DNA from: an uncultured Clostridia bacterium
GTDB taxonomy: Bacteria; Bacillota; Clostridia; Oscillospirales; Ruminococcaceae
Reading direction: 5' to 3'
NCBI GenBank assembly: GCA_946563605.1
Contig: CAMNVW010000032.1
Coordinates: forward strand, 1 to 11,098
Length of the DNA stretch: 11,098 nucleotides
Each line of letters starts with the position of its first letter. The stretch's first letter is position 1. The position numbers and the translations under genes are program-made. Of the stretch, positions 1 through 6,262 are shown piece by piece. The notes beneath the pieces were generated by a model, which had not been told where the DNA came from, made no database searches, and saw only the letters and a program-made list of their open reading frames with translations.

Positions 1-106
1 CTTGATGCTACCAACAATAAAACGAAACTTCCTCCCATCTCTTTACAATTCCCAAAAATATTTCACAGATATTTTACATCAGCAATCAAAAATACCGATC
101 CAACAC
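1..106. other. Intergenic segment downstream of rex, no supported gene
   Basis: This AT-rich stretch lies beyond the rex terminator. It contains an AT palindrome with 7-base arms (55-61 and 69-75, loop TTCACAG). On the minus strand an ATG at 36-38 opens a frame that runs to the window edge and reads MGGSFVLLLVAS, which resembles the beginning of a hydrophobic leader. No well-spaced Shine-Dalgarno sequence precedes that ATG, because the purine run AAAGAG touches it directly. A leftward gene could therefore start here, but twelve codons cannot establish it. Confidence 0.3.
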
Positions 107-155
107 AAAAAAGGCACCGATGTTCCACAAATTTTGCAAAACACCGATGCCTTTT
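107..155 (-). terminator. Rho-independent terminator of rex
   Basis: Read on the minus strand, the arms GGCATCGGTGT and ACATCGGTGCC can form an 11-bp stem around a 17-nt loop, followed by a run of six T. Two of the pairs are G-U wobbles in the minus-strand RNA; in the plus-strand RNA the same positions would be C-A mismatches. The structure therefore favours minus-strand transcripts. It begins 14 nt after the rex stop codon, as expected for the rex terminator. Confidence 0.85.
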
Positions 156-168
156 ATATTGTTAACAA

Positions 169-822
169 CTAATCTTCATCTAATTCGTTGACCTGATAGC
201 ACAACGTCATCAGGCTATCGCCCAGGTGGACATTTTCCACCGCAATCGGCGTGCTGCTGTCTTTGTGGCGCAGTCCCAGATCATAATGCGAGAAATTCCA
301 GAAAGCGCGTACGCCGTAACTGATCAAACGATCTCCCAATTCCTCCACCACTTCTTTTGGCAGACACAAAATTGCCGCATCCGGTTTTTCACGCATACAA
401 AAGCTTTCCAGCGCACTTTCCGGCATGATTTCAATGCTGTGGATTTTCTGACCGATCAGCTTCGGGTTCTGATCGAAAATACCGATCAGCTTAAAGCCCT
501 TTGCCTCAAAGGAAAGGTGCTTTACCAAAGCCATACCCAGATTGCCCGCACCCAAAAGGATGATCTTTCTTCCCTTGTTCAGTCCCAGAATGTTGCCGAT
601 CTCCTCATACAGCGCGTCTACATTGTAGCCGTAACCCTGCTGTCCAAAGCCACCGAAGCAGTTGAGATCCTGACGGATCTGAGAAGCTGTCAAACTCATC
701 AATTCCGCCAATTCTCTCGAAGAAATGCGGTGAATTCCTTTTTGAAGCAAATCATATAAAAATCTGTGGTATCTCGGCAGCCTGCGAATCACCGATACCG
801 AAACCCCTTCATATCTTGCCAT
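169..822 (-). CDS. rex: Redox-sensing transcriptional repressor Rex
   Basis: The gene encodes a 217-residue repressor that binds NAD(H) and, in this family, leaves its operators when the NADH/NAD+ ratio rises, derepressing fermentation and electron-transfer genes. An N-terminal winged helix-turn-helix domain (about 1-80) holds the family signature RRLPRYHRFL at 13-22 and RQDLNCFGGFGQQGYGY at 50-66. A Rossmann domain follows with the dinucleotide motif GAGNLG at 91-96 and an acidic residue after the second strand (IFDQNP, 115-120). The C-terminal helix (about 202-211) matches the domain-swapped helix of the dimer. The length is typical of the family. The ATG is preceded by AGGGAG at good spacing. 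The gene is monocistronic, between its own promoter and terminator, and divergent from the stress-protein gene. Family assignment is very secure; its targets cannot be told from here. Confidence 0.97.
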   Translation of the reverse strand: MARYEGVSVSVIRRLPRYHRFLYDLLQKGIHRISSRELAELMSLTASQIRQDLNCFGGFGQQGYGYNVDALYEEIGNILGLNKGRKIILLGAGNLGMALVKHLSFEAKGFKLIGIFDQNPKLIGQKIHSIEIMPESALESFCMREKPDAAILCLPKEVVEELGDRLISYGVRAFWNFSHYDLGLRHKDSSTPIAVENVHLGDSLMTLCYQVNELDED

Positions 823-937
823 AAAACTCCCTACCCTTTCCTGTATCCTTTCAATAAAAACGGCATACCATGCAGATCCATTTTAAAAATGTCACAAACA
901 ATGCTGCTGTCATCCATAATAGGTTCTATACGGATTT

Positions 938-966
938 ATTGTATTCTATCCCCCTGCTTTTGTCAA
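938..966 (-). promoter_or_regulatory. Sigma-A type promoter of rex
   Basis: On the minus strand a perfect -35 box TTGACA (961-966) and a -10 box TACAAT (938-943) are separated by exactly 17 nt. Transcription would start near 930 and give a leader of about 108 nt before the rex ATG. The -35 region overlaps a partial match to the Rex operator (960-977), so autoregulation is possible but not shown. Confidence 0.8.
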
Positions 967-1069
967 CGCTTTAAAGGAGAGCAATTTTTTCTTTCGGATA
1001 ATTTGCCTTCCATTTTACAAAGCTTGTGTAACTTTCCTTTCCAGACATACTTTATTCACAAATATCGGT

Positions 1070-1075
1070 TATAAT
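1070..1075 (+). promoter_or_regulatory. Probable -10 box for the 1187-2610 unit
   Basis: A perfect TATAAT lies 111 bp upstream of the stress-protein start. No good -35 box sits at 16-18 nt: the best position (1047-1052, ATACTT) matches poorly, so activity may be weak or depend on an activator. No better plus-strand candidate was found between the rex promoter and 1187. Confidence 0.5.
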
Positions 1076-1186
1076 GAAAATGAAACAGAAGAATATCCCT
1101 CCTTTTTTCGTATAAAGTGCTGTGGATTTTCTTTGTTTTTGCGTCATAAACAATATCATCATCAACCTGATAGGATGGATTTACAC

Positions 1187-1627
1187 ATGAATAATAAGAA
1201 AACAGAACTGACTACTTCTCTCAAAAGCACTGCCGTTCTGGTTACCAACCAATTCCAGTGCGAACGTCTGATCCAGGCTGGCAGAACCGTTGCGGACATT
1301 TCCAAAACCGATTTGATCGTACTGAATGTACAAAGCAACGAATATCCGGCAAACCCTGAAGCGATCCAGTACTTATTTAATGTTTCTACTCAAAACGATG
1401 CTTTAATGAATGTTATGTACGCGGAAGACACCTTTAAAACGATCGTGCAGTACATCAAAGATAATAAGACCGCTTATGTTGTCACCGGTATGCCTCAGAC
1501 CAAGAACTCTATCCTGCACCGCATCTGGAAAAAGTTTTCACACGTTACCTTTTTCACCGTTGATGAAAAAGGTAACCTCCACGAAGTAACCGACAAAACA
1601 GTCTACCAAAAACCTGCTTCCTGCTAA
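1187..1627 (+). CDS. Small universal-stress-like protein (KdpD-type USP domain)
   Basis: The predicted product has 146 residues if translation starts at the ATG at 1187, which follows TAGGATGG at suitable spacing. In-frame ATGs at 1133 and 1175 lack a good ribosome binding site. The segment around 15-50 (AVLVTNQFQCERLIQAG, then a long helix and a hydrophobic strand DLIVLNVQS) resembles the nucleotide-binding HUP/USP fold, most like the USP domain of KdpD sensor kinases, where it starts with VTxQ..C.RLI..G. A second strand pair, AYVVTGMP (96-103) and HVTFFTV (119-125), fits the rest of the fold. The usual ATP-binding glycine motif of UspA is not evident. There is no signal peptide or membrane segment, so it should be cytoplasmic. 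The alpha/beta hydrolase starts 23 nt downstream, suggesting co-transcription. The function is unknown; the fold assignment is moderately supported. Confidence 0.7.
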   Translation: MNNKKTELTTSLKSTAVLVTNQFQCERLIQAGRTVADISKTDLIVLNVQSNEYPANPEAIQYLFNVSTQNDALMNVMYAEDTFKTIVQYIKDNKTAYVVTGMPQTKNSILHRIWKKFSHVTFFTVDEKGNLHEVTDKTVYQKPASC

Positions 1628-1650
1628 AACGGTGGAAAGGAGCACTTACC

Positions 1651-2610
1651 TTGAACAATGAAATTTCCTCCAACTGCTGTGAAGAGCCTATTTTCTGGCA
1701 GAATTTTTCGCTCGCATCCTCTCTTGAGGGAGAAACCATCTCCTGTCTTTTGGCGGAACCCTATGTGAAACCGCGCGGCATTGTGCAGATTTCTCATGGG
1801 ATGAGCGAGTATATCGACCGCTACCGTCCTTTTTTCCGCTTTCTTGCTCAGGAAGGCTTTGTTGTCTGCGGCAACGATCATTTGGGACACGGCAAAAGCT
1901 GCTCTGATCCCCAACGACTTGGATTTTTTGCACCGGAAAAAGGCTACCAATATTTAATAGAAGACCTTCGCCTTGTTTCGCTTGAGCTTAAAAGGCGTTA
2001 CCCTAATCTGCCGCTGTTTCTGTTTGGACACAGCATGGGTTCCATGATTGCAAGGCTGTATCTTTCCAAATATTCATCCTTGCTGACCGGCGTTGTCATC
2101 TGCGGCACCGCCGGTGCAAACCCTGCCTCCCAAACCGGAATGATGCTTTGCAAACGGCTGATTACCTCTAAAGGTCCGATGGCACATTCCGACTCCCTGC
2201 ACAAGATGATTTTCGGCTCATACAATGCGCGGTTTCATACCAAAACCGAAAACGCATGGCTCAGCCGCGATGAACAGACCGTCGCAGATTACAACAGCGA
2301 CCCACTGTGCGGATTCCCGTTTACGGTTTCGGCGTATCTGGATCTGATGAGCCTGCAATATTACAGCAATACCAAGGTCTGGTATCAAACGCTTGATCCC
2401 AATTTGCCGATGCTGATGATTTCCGGCACAATGGATCCTGTCGGCAACTACGGCAAGGGCATTACCGCCATCGAACGGCGGCTGCGTCGGGTCGGCGTCC
2501 GCGATTTAACAGTATGGCTTTACCCCAAAGCAAGGCATGAGCTTCTGAACGAAATCAACCGCGACGAAATCATGCGGGATGTTCTCTCATGGTTTGCGCT
2601 GCATATTTAA
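1651..2610 (+). CDS. Alpha/beta hydrolase, lysophospholipase/monoglyceride lipase type
   Basis: The 319-residue protein is a serine hydrolase of the Hydrolase_4 (lysophospholipase/monoacylglycerol lipase) group, expected to hydrolyse carboxylic esters such as monoacylglycerols or lysophospholipids. The nucleophile elbow GHSMG is at 126-130 (Ser128). The acid is probably Asp262 in SGTMDPVG and the base His296 in KARHELLNE. The motif SHGMSEY (48-54) gives the oxyanion region and GNDHLGHGKS (74-83) is the conserved loop of this group. A cap domain spans roughly 160-240. There is no signal peptide, so the protein is likely intracellular or peripherally membrane-bound. The start is TTG: GGAAAGGAG ends 8 nt upstream, the only nearby ATG (1658) is out of frame, and the next in-frame ATG would remove the oxyanion loop. 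It probably shares a transcript with the upstream stress-like gene. The substrate is unknown. Confidence 0.9.
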   Translation: MNNEISSNCCEEPIFWQNFSLASSLEGETISCLLAEPYVKPRGIVQISHGMSEYIDRYRPFFRFLAQEGFVVCGNDHLGHGKSCSDPQRLGFFAPEKGYQYLIEDLRLVSLELKRRYPNLPLFLFGHSMGSMIARLYLSKYSSLLTGVVICGTAGANPASQTGMMLCKRLITSKGPMAHSDSLHKMIFGSYNARFHTKTENAWLSRDEQTVADYNSDPLCGFPFTVSAYLDLMSLQYYSNTKVWYQTLDPNLPMLMISGTMDPVGNYGKGITAIERRLRRVGVRDLTVWLYPKARHELLNEINRDEIMRDVLSWFALHI

Positions 2611-2866
2611 GTCACGCTTTTGCTTTAGTACAAAACAAAAGTTTTGTCAACTTTTTCAAAAGTTGCGGATTCCAAAAGGCAGCGCCTTTGGTAGAGCTTG
2701 GGACAACGTCCCAACGATAAAAAAATAAAAAATCAAAAACGATAGGGACACTAGAAGTTCATTATTCCCAATGAACTTCTAGTGTCTTGTGCGACAGCAC
2801 ACCGCGTAAGCGGCTGAATTTCAAGTCACGCTTATAGTTTTATGTTGCAACTGGATTTGCGTTGCA
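2609..2866. repeat. Composite palindromic intergenic repeat element
   Basis: This non-coding stretch is a chain of short palindromes: 2635-2647 (arms of 6), 2648-2665 (CAACTTTT/AAAAGTTG), 2672-2691 (CCAAAAGGC/GCCTTTGG with one bulge), 2698-2714 (TTGGGAC/GTCCCAA), 2747-2786 (perfect 17-bp arms), 2788-2801 (TGTGC/GCACA), 2802-2813 (CCGC-GTAA-GCGG) and 2846-2866 (TGCAAC/GTTGCA). The 11-mer AAGTCACGCTT occurs at 2609-2619 and again at 2823-2833, and similarity continues for several bases beyond each copy. No open frame with a ribosome binding site is present. It resembles the palindromic intergenic repeats scattered in gut Clostridia, but its copy number cannot be seen here. Confidence 0.6.
2747..2786. 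repeat. Perfect 17-bp inverted repeat
   Basis: The arms 2747-2763 (beginning GACACTAGAAG) and 2770-2786 (ending CTTCTAGTGTC) are exact reverse complements around the loop ATTCCC. Nothing like a T tract follows on the plus strand. On the minus strand it is followed after about 8 nt by long T-rich runs, so it could stop read-through from the SDR gene. It may equally be the core of the surrounding repeat element. Confidence 0.9.
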
Positions 2867-2951
2867 TGACCTTGAGCATGGAACAAAGCTCCATTCTCCC
2901 AAGCTTTTGTGCTAAAATGGGATTTCCGCAAGAAATGTACTTTTTACGTCT

Positions 2952-2994
2952 ACAAAACAACCTCCACCTGTATCTCAGATGGAGGTTGTTTTGT
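2952..2994. terminator. Bidirectional hairpin terminator between the hydrolase side and the SDR gene
   Basis: The 14-base arms CAAAACAACCTCCA (2953-2966) and TGGAGGTTGTTTTG (2980-2993) pair perfectly. The stem continues inward past one C-A mismatch with CTG/CAG around the loop TATCT. The outer part of each strand ends in a T-rich segment, so it can act in both directions. It lies 18 bp past the SDR stop codon, and also at the end of any plus-strand transcript from the hydrolase gene. Confidence 0.75.
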
Positions 2995-3011
2995 TCTGGA
3001 AATGTTTGACA

Positions 3012-3746
3012 TTATATCACAAATCCACCGTTGGCGCTCAGCACCTGTCCGGTGACAAAAGAAGCGTCCTCGCCTGCCAAAAAAGCTGCACAAGCTGCCA
3101 CTTGCTCTGCTGTACCAATTTGACACAGCGGCGTTTCCTCGCGCAGCTCCTCCATCACTTCCGGCGTTAAATTGCCGTTCATTTCTGTGTCGATCACGCC
3201 CGGGGCAATGCAGTTGACACGGATACCGGAGGGTCCCACCTCTTTTGCAAGAGCTTTGGTCAACCCGATAATCGCCGCTTTTGATGTGGAATACGGTACT
3301 TCGCAGGAGGCACCGGTAATTCCCCACATGGAGGAGGTTGTAATAATGCAGCCGCTTTGACGGCGGATCATATCCGGCAAAACGGCGCGGCAGCAATAGA
3401 ACACGCTGTCCAGATTCACCGCCATCATTTCGCGCCAGCTTTCCGGCGTAAAGTCGGTGAGCAGCCCCTGCTTTGCAATTCCTGCGTTGCAGACCAGCAC
3501 GTCAATGTGATGAAATTGCCGGAGCACTTCTTTCACCATCTGCTCTACCTGCATCGGGTCGGACACATCTGCCTGCATGGGAATCACGCTGTATCCCTGC
3601 TGTGCCATCCTCTGTGCAAGCTCCATGACCTGCTCTTTCGCGTGATGATAATTGGCAATCACCTGATACCCTTCCTGTGCAAATCGTTTCGCTTCCGCGT
3701 GCCCGATCCCGCGCGACGCGCCCGTAATCAGCGCTACCTTCGCCAT
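3012..3746 (-). CDS. SDR-family NAD(P)-dependent oxidoreductase (FabG-like; possible EF-P aminopentanone reductase)
   Basis: The 244-residue protein is a classical short-chain dehydrogenase/reductase. The cofactor motif TGASRGIG is at 8-15, CNAG (replacing NNAG) at 86-89, the structural Asn at 111, the catalytic Ser at 139, and YSTSK with Tyr152 and Lys156. The C-terminus SANGGFVI is typical of FabG-like reductases. FabG reduces 3-oxoacyl-ACP in fatty acid synthesis. Here, however, the gene stands alone, away from any fab genes, and the segment SSMWGITGAS followed by YSTSKAA resembles the YmfI-type reductases that finish the 5-aminopentanol modification of elongation factor P in Firmicutes. 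I recall that resemblance from the family and cannot verify it. GGGAGGGG precedes the ATG. The tRNA-Lys terminator ends only about 30 bp upstream, leaving little room for a private promoter; a weak TATAAA (3767-3772, minus) is the only candidate. The general family is certain, the exact substrate is not. Confidence 0.93.
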   Translation of the reverse strand: MAKVALITGASRGIGHAEAKRFAQEGYQVIANYHHAKEQVMELAQRMAQQGYSVIPMQADVSDPMQVEQMVKEVLRQFHHIDVLVCNAGIAKQGLLTDFTPESWREMMAVNLDSVFYCCRAVLPDMIRRQSGCIITTSSMWGITGASCEVPYSTSKAAIIGLTKALAKEVGPSGIRVNCIAPGVIDTEMNGNLTPEVMEELREETPLCQIGTAEQVAACAAFLAGEDASFVTGQVLSANGGFVI

Positions 3747-3776
3747 TTTTCGCCCCTCCCAAGTTTTTTATAAAAC

Positions 3777-3807
3777 AAAAAAGCCACCGGATATTTCCGG
3801 CAGCCTT
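3777..3807 (-). terminator. Terminator of tRNA-Lys
   Basis: In minus-strand RNA the arms AGGCTGCCGGA and TCCGGTGGCTT form an 11-bp stem with three G-U pairs and a 4-5 nt loop, followed by a run of T. It begins only about 6 nt after the CCA end of the tRNA. The SDR gene starts about 30 bp further on, so its expression may depend on read-through. Confidence 0.8.
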
Positions 3808-3812
3808 TTCTT

Positions 3813-3888
3813 TGGTGACCTATCGGAGATTCGAACTCCGGACACCCTGATTAAAAGTCAGGTGCTCTACCGACTGAGCTAATAAGTC
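3813..3888 (-). tRNA. tRNA-Lys (anticodon UUU)
   Basis: The 76-nt gene on the minus strand begins GACTTAT and ends ATAGGTC-A-CCA, giving a fully paired 7-bp acceptor stem with one G-U. The D stem is GCTC/GAGC, the anticodon stem CCTGA/TCAGG encloses the loop CTTTTAA with anticodon TTT (3853-3855), and the T arm is CGGAG-TTCGAAT-CTCCG. The 3' CCA is encoded (3813-3815). It is a single tRNA with its own promoter and terminator. Confidence 0.98.
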
Positions 3889-3900
3889 ATACATTTTCAT

Positions 3901-3921
3901 TTGTGAGGTCTGTCCTCACAA
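3901..3921 (-). other. Hairpin in the 5' leader of pre-tRNA-Lys
   Basis: The bases TTGTGAGG and CCTCACAA form a perfect 8-bp stem around a 5-nt loop. It lies between the promoter and the mature tRNA, 12 nt upstream of the tRNA 5' end, so it would be part of the leader removed by RNase P. No U tract follows, so it is not a terminator. Its function is unknown; it might protect or present the leader. Confidence 0.75.
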
Positions 3922-3929
3922 CGTTGATT

Positions 3930-3958
3930 ATTATATCATGCGTGTTTTGGTTTGTCAA
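3930..3958 (-). promoter_or_regulatory. Consensus promoter of tRNA-Lys
   Basis: On the minus strand TTGACA (3953-3958) and TATAAT (3930-3935) match the sigma-A consensus at all twelve bases with a 17-nt spacer. This is as expected for a strong stable-RNA promoter. Transcription would start near 3923, about 35 nt before the tRNA. Confidence 0.92.
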
Positions 3959-4039
3959 CACTTTTTTCATCTTTTTTTATTTATTTTTTCACTTTTTCGC
4001 CCGTTTATTCTTCTAATGTAATCTCAAAAATGGTTTCGG

Positions 4040-4068
4040 ATGACTTTTCCTAGCAAATCATGTATAAT
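4040..4068 (+). promoter_or_regulatory. Promoter of recG
   Basis: A perfect -10 box TATAAT (4063-4068) is preceded, with a 17-nt spacer, by ATGACT (4040-4045), which keeps the central TGAC of the -35 consensus. Transcription would begin near 4075, giving a leader of about 64 nt before the recG ATG. Confidence 0.7.
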
Positions 4069-4138
4069 AAGACTTATCAACACCATTTTTCTCAGAAATT
4101 TTTGAGGATATTTTATTTTTTTAAAGGAGCTGATTGAA

Positions 4139-6184
4139 ATGGCGCTTCATTTAGACGACAATATCCAGTTTTTGAGCGGCGTCGGACCAAAAAAAGCCGC
4201 GCTGTATCAAAAGCTCAACATTGAAACGGTGCGCGACCTTTTGTATTATTTTCCACGTTCTTACATCGACCTTACCTCTCCATGCCTGATTGCCGACGCG
4301 CCTGCATGGGAAGTATGTGCCATTCGCGCGCGCATCGTCGCAAAATCTGCTCCGCAGTATGTCCGTAAAGGGCTCACCATCTCTAAGGTGAAGGTTGCCG
4401 ATGACAGCGGCAGTATGATGATCACCTTTTTTAACGCCAAATTTATGGTCGACGCCCTGAAATACGACGAAGAATATCTGTTCTACGGCAAACTGGGTGG
4501 CTCGCCTGCAAAAAAAGAAATGTCCGCGCCAAGCGTTTATCCCGCATCTCTGCCGTCCGCATTCATTCCGGTTTATCCGCTGACGCAGGGACTTTCTTCC
4601 AAGATGATTGCCTCCAACATCCAGCAGGCGCTCCAGCTTTTGGACGAGGACTTGGACGACCCGCTGCCGCAGTCCTTGCGGCAGAAATACCAGCTTTGCC
4701 ATCTGCACTTTGCCTTAAAGAATATCCATCTGCCCGACGACCGCGAAAGCGCGGAAATCGCGCGCAGAAGGCTTGTCTTTGAAGAGCTGCTGATGCTTTC
4801 GCTGTCGCTTCGTTCGGTGCGAAACGATACCTTCGCGCAGACTTCGTATCTTTGCCAAAAAACCGACCTCACGCCGTTTTTGCAGCAGCTCCCGTTCGAG
4901 CTGACCGGCGCACAAAAACGCGCAATCGAGCAGGTCTGTGCCGATTTGCAGAAAAGCACCCCGATGAACCGTTTGGTTCAGGGCGACGTCGGCTCCGGAA
5001 AAACGATGGTTGCGGCGGCGGCAAGCTATGTCGCATTTCAAAACGGATATATGTCTGCTTTGATGGCGCCGACGGAAATTTTGGCGCAGCAGCATTACCA
5101 GGGGCTTTCCAAACTGCTGGCGCCGCTTGGGATGCGCCTCGCCCTGCTGTGCGGCTCGATGACCGCCAAAGAAAAACGCGATGTCAAGGAGCGCATCTCC
5201 CTTGGGATGGTCGATTTAGTGATTGGCACGCACGCGCTTATCTCCGAGGATGTTGACCTGCCAAACCTCGCGCTGGTCGTCACCGATGAACAGCACCGCT
5301 TCGGCGTTGCACAGCGCTCCAAACTCAGCGAAAAATCCGATCATCCGCACACCCTTGTCATGTCCGCTACCCCGATTCCCCGCACCTTGGCGCTGATGAT
5401 TTATGGGGATTTGGACGTTTCTTCCATCGACGAACTGCCTCCAAACCGCCGTCCGGTCAAAACCTATGTCATCGACTCCAAAATCAAACAGCGCGCCTAT
5501 AGCTTTCTGCGCGACCATCTCGACCGCAAACTGCAAGGTTATATTGTCTGCCCTTTGGTAGAGGCAATGGAAAATTCCCCTGCTAATCTGCAAAACGCGC
5601 AGGAATACGCCGACACGCTCGCCCGCGGACCTTTTGCAGAGTATCAGCTCGGCGTCCTGCACGGTAAAATGCGCCCGAAGGACAAAGAACGCATCATGGA
5701 TGCTTTCGTCAGGGGAGAAATTCAGCTGCTTGTTTCCACCACCGTGATAGAAGTCGGTGTGGATGTCCCCAACGCCGTCATCATGATGGTCGAAAACGCC
5801 GAACGCTTCGGTTTGAGCCAGCTGCATCAGCTGCGCGGACGTGTTGGACGCGGAGCCGAGCAATCCTATTGTATCCTTGTCTCGGACAACAAAAATCCCG
5901 ACACGAAAGAACGCTTGGACGTGCTTCACCGCACCAACGACGGCTTCAAGGTCGCGGAATACGACTTAAAGGTGCGTGGACCAGGCGATTTTCTGGGCAA
6001 ACGGCAGCATGGTCTGCCGCAGCTAAAAATTGCGGATCTAAGCTCCAATATGGACATTTTAATGCAGGCACAGCAGGCAGCCGCAGAGCTTCATGAATCG
6101 ACCTCTCTCACCGAGCATGAACGAACATTGCTACAGCAGGCTATTTCCAGAATCCTTCGTTCTGTCGGCGACCAACTCAACTAA
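4139..6184 (+). CDS. recG: ATP-dependent DNA helicase RecG
   Basis: The 681-residue protein is full length for RecG, the superfamily 2 translocase that remodels stalled replication forks and branched recombination intermediates. The N-terminal wedge domain (about 1-240) contains the OB fold that grips the junction. The motor follows with Walker A GDVGSGKT (282-289), the RecG-type Walker B DEQH (383-386), motif III SATPIPRTL (from 409) and motif VI QLRGRVGR (564-571). The KVAEYDLKVRGPGDFLGKRQHG segment near 600-622 is the conserved translocation (TRG) region. AAAGGAG lies 9 nt before the ATG. The gene has its own promoter and a strong terminator shared with the converging pncB, so it appears monocistronic. 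No residue looks out of place. Confidence 0.98.
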   Translation: MALHLDDNIQFLSGVGPKKAALYQKLNIETVRDLLYYFPRSYIDLTSPCLIADAPAWEVCAIRARIVAKSAPQYVRKGLTISKVKVADDSGSMMITFFNAKFMVDALKYDEEYLFYGKLGGSPAKKEMSAPSVYPASLPSAFIPVYPLTQGLSSKMIASNIQQALQLLDEDLDDPLPQSLRQKYQLCHLHFALKNIHLPDDRESAEIARRRLVFEELLMLSLSLRSVRNDTFAQTSYLCQKTDLTPFLQQLPFELTGAQKRAIEQVCADLQKSTPMNRLVQGDVGSGKTMVAAAASYVAFQNGYMSALMAPTEILAQQHYQGLSKLLAPLGMRLALLCGSMTAKEKRDVKERISLGMVDLVIGTHALISEDVDLPNLALVVTDEQHRFGVAQRSKLSEKSDHPHTLVMSATPIPRTLALMIYGDLDVSSIDELPPNRRPVKTYVIDSKIKQRAYSFLRDHLDRKLQGYIVCPLVEAMENSPANLQNAQEYADTLARGPFAEYQLGVLHGKMRPKDKERIMDAFVRGEIQLLVSTTVIEVGVDVPNAVIMMVENAERFGLSQLHQLRGRVGRGAEQSYCILVSDNKNPDTKERLDVLHRTNDGFKVAEYDLKVRGPGDFLGKRQHGLPQLKIADLSSNMDILMQAQQAAAELHESTSLTEHERTLLQQAISRILRSVGDQLN

Positions 6185-6217
6185 ATTGATACCAATACAA
6201 CTTCAGTCTATATGCAA

Positions 6218-6251
6218 AAAAATCCGTATCAGTTCCCTGATACGGATTTTT
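6218..6251. terminator. Bidirectional terminator between recG and pncB
   Basis: A perfect 15-bp stem, AAAAATCCGTATCAG paired with CTGATACGGATTTTT around the loop TTCC, lies 33 bp after the recG stop and 11 bp beyond the pncB stop. With A runs on one side and T runs on the other it works in both directions, suiting the convergent genes. Confidence 0.95.
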
Positions 6252-6262
6252 CAGTTTCCGTT

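Larger units (their letters stand above)
823..1186. other. Divergent intergenic region between rex and the stress-protein gene
   Basis: This 364-bp region carries the rex promoter on the minus strand and a probable promoter for the stress-protein gene on the plus strand. Both leaders are about 105 nt long. I see no open frame with a ribosome binding site and no stable riboswitch-like fold. The leaders are T-rich or A-rich and show no attenuator hairpin with a U tract. Confidence 0.6.

Noticed and set aside
159..168. Palindrome TTGTTAACAA next to the rex stop codon, looking like a Rex site
   Set aside because: The half-sites overlap instead of being separated as in the 18-bp Rex operator, and the site lies at the 3' end of rex before its terminator, not near a promoter.
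1055..1061. Half-site TTCACAA near the stress-protein promoter as a Rex operator
   Set aside because: The matching left half-site is missing: GACATAC sits at the required position.
5216..5929. Minus-strand open frame of 237 codons inside recG
   Set aside because: It is antisense to the conserved helicase motifs of recG and has no recognisable family motifs. It is a shadow frame.
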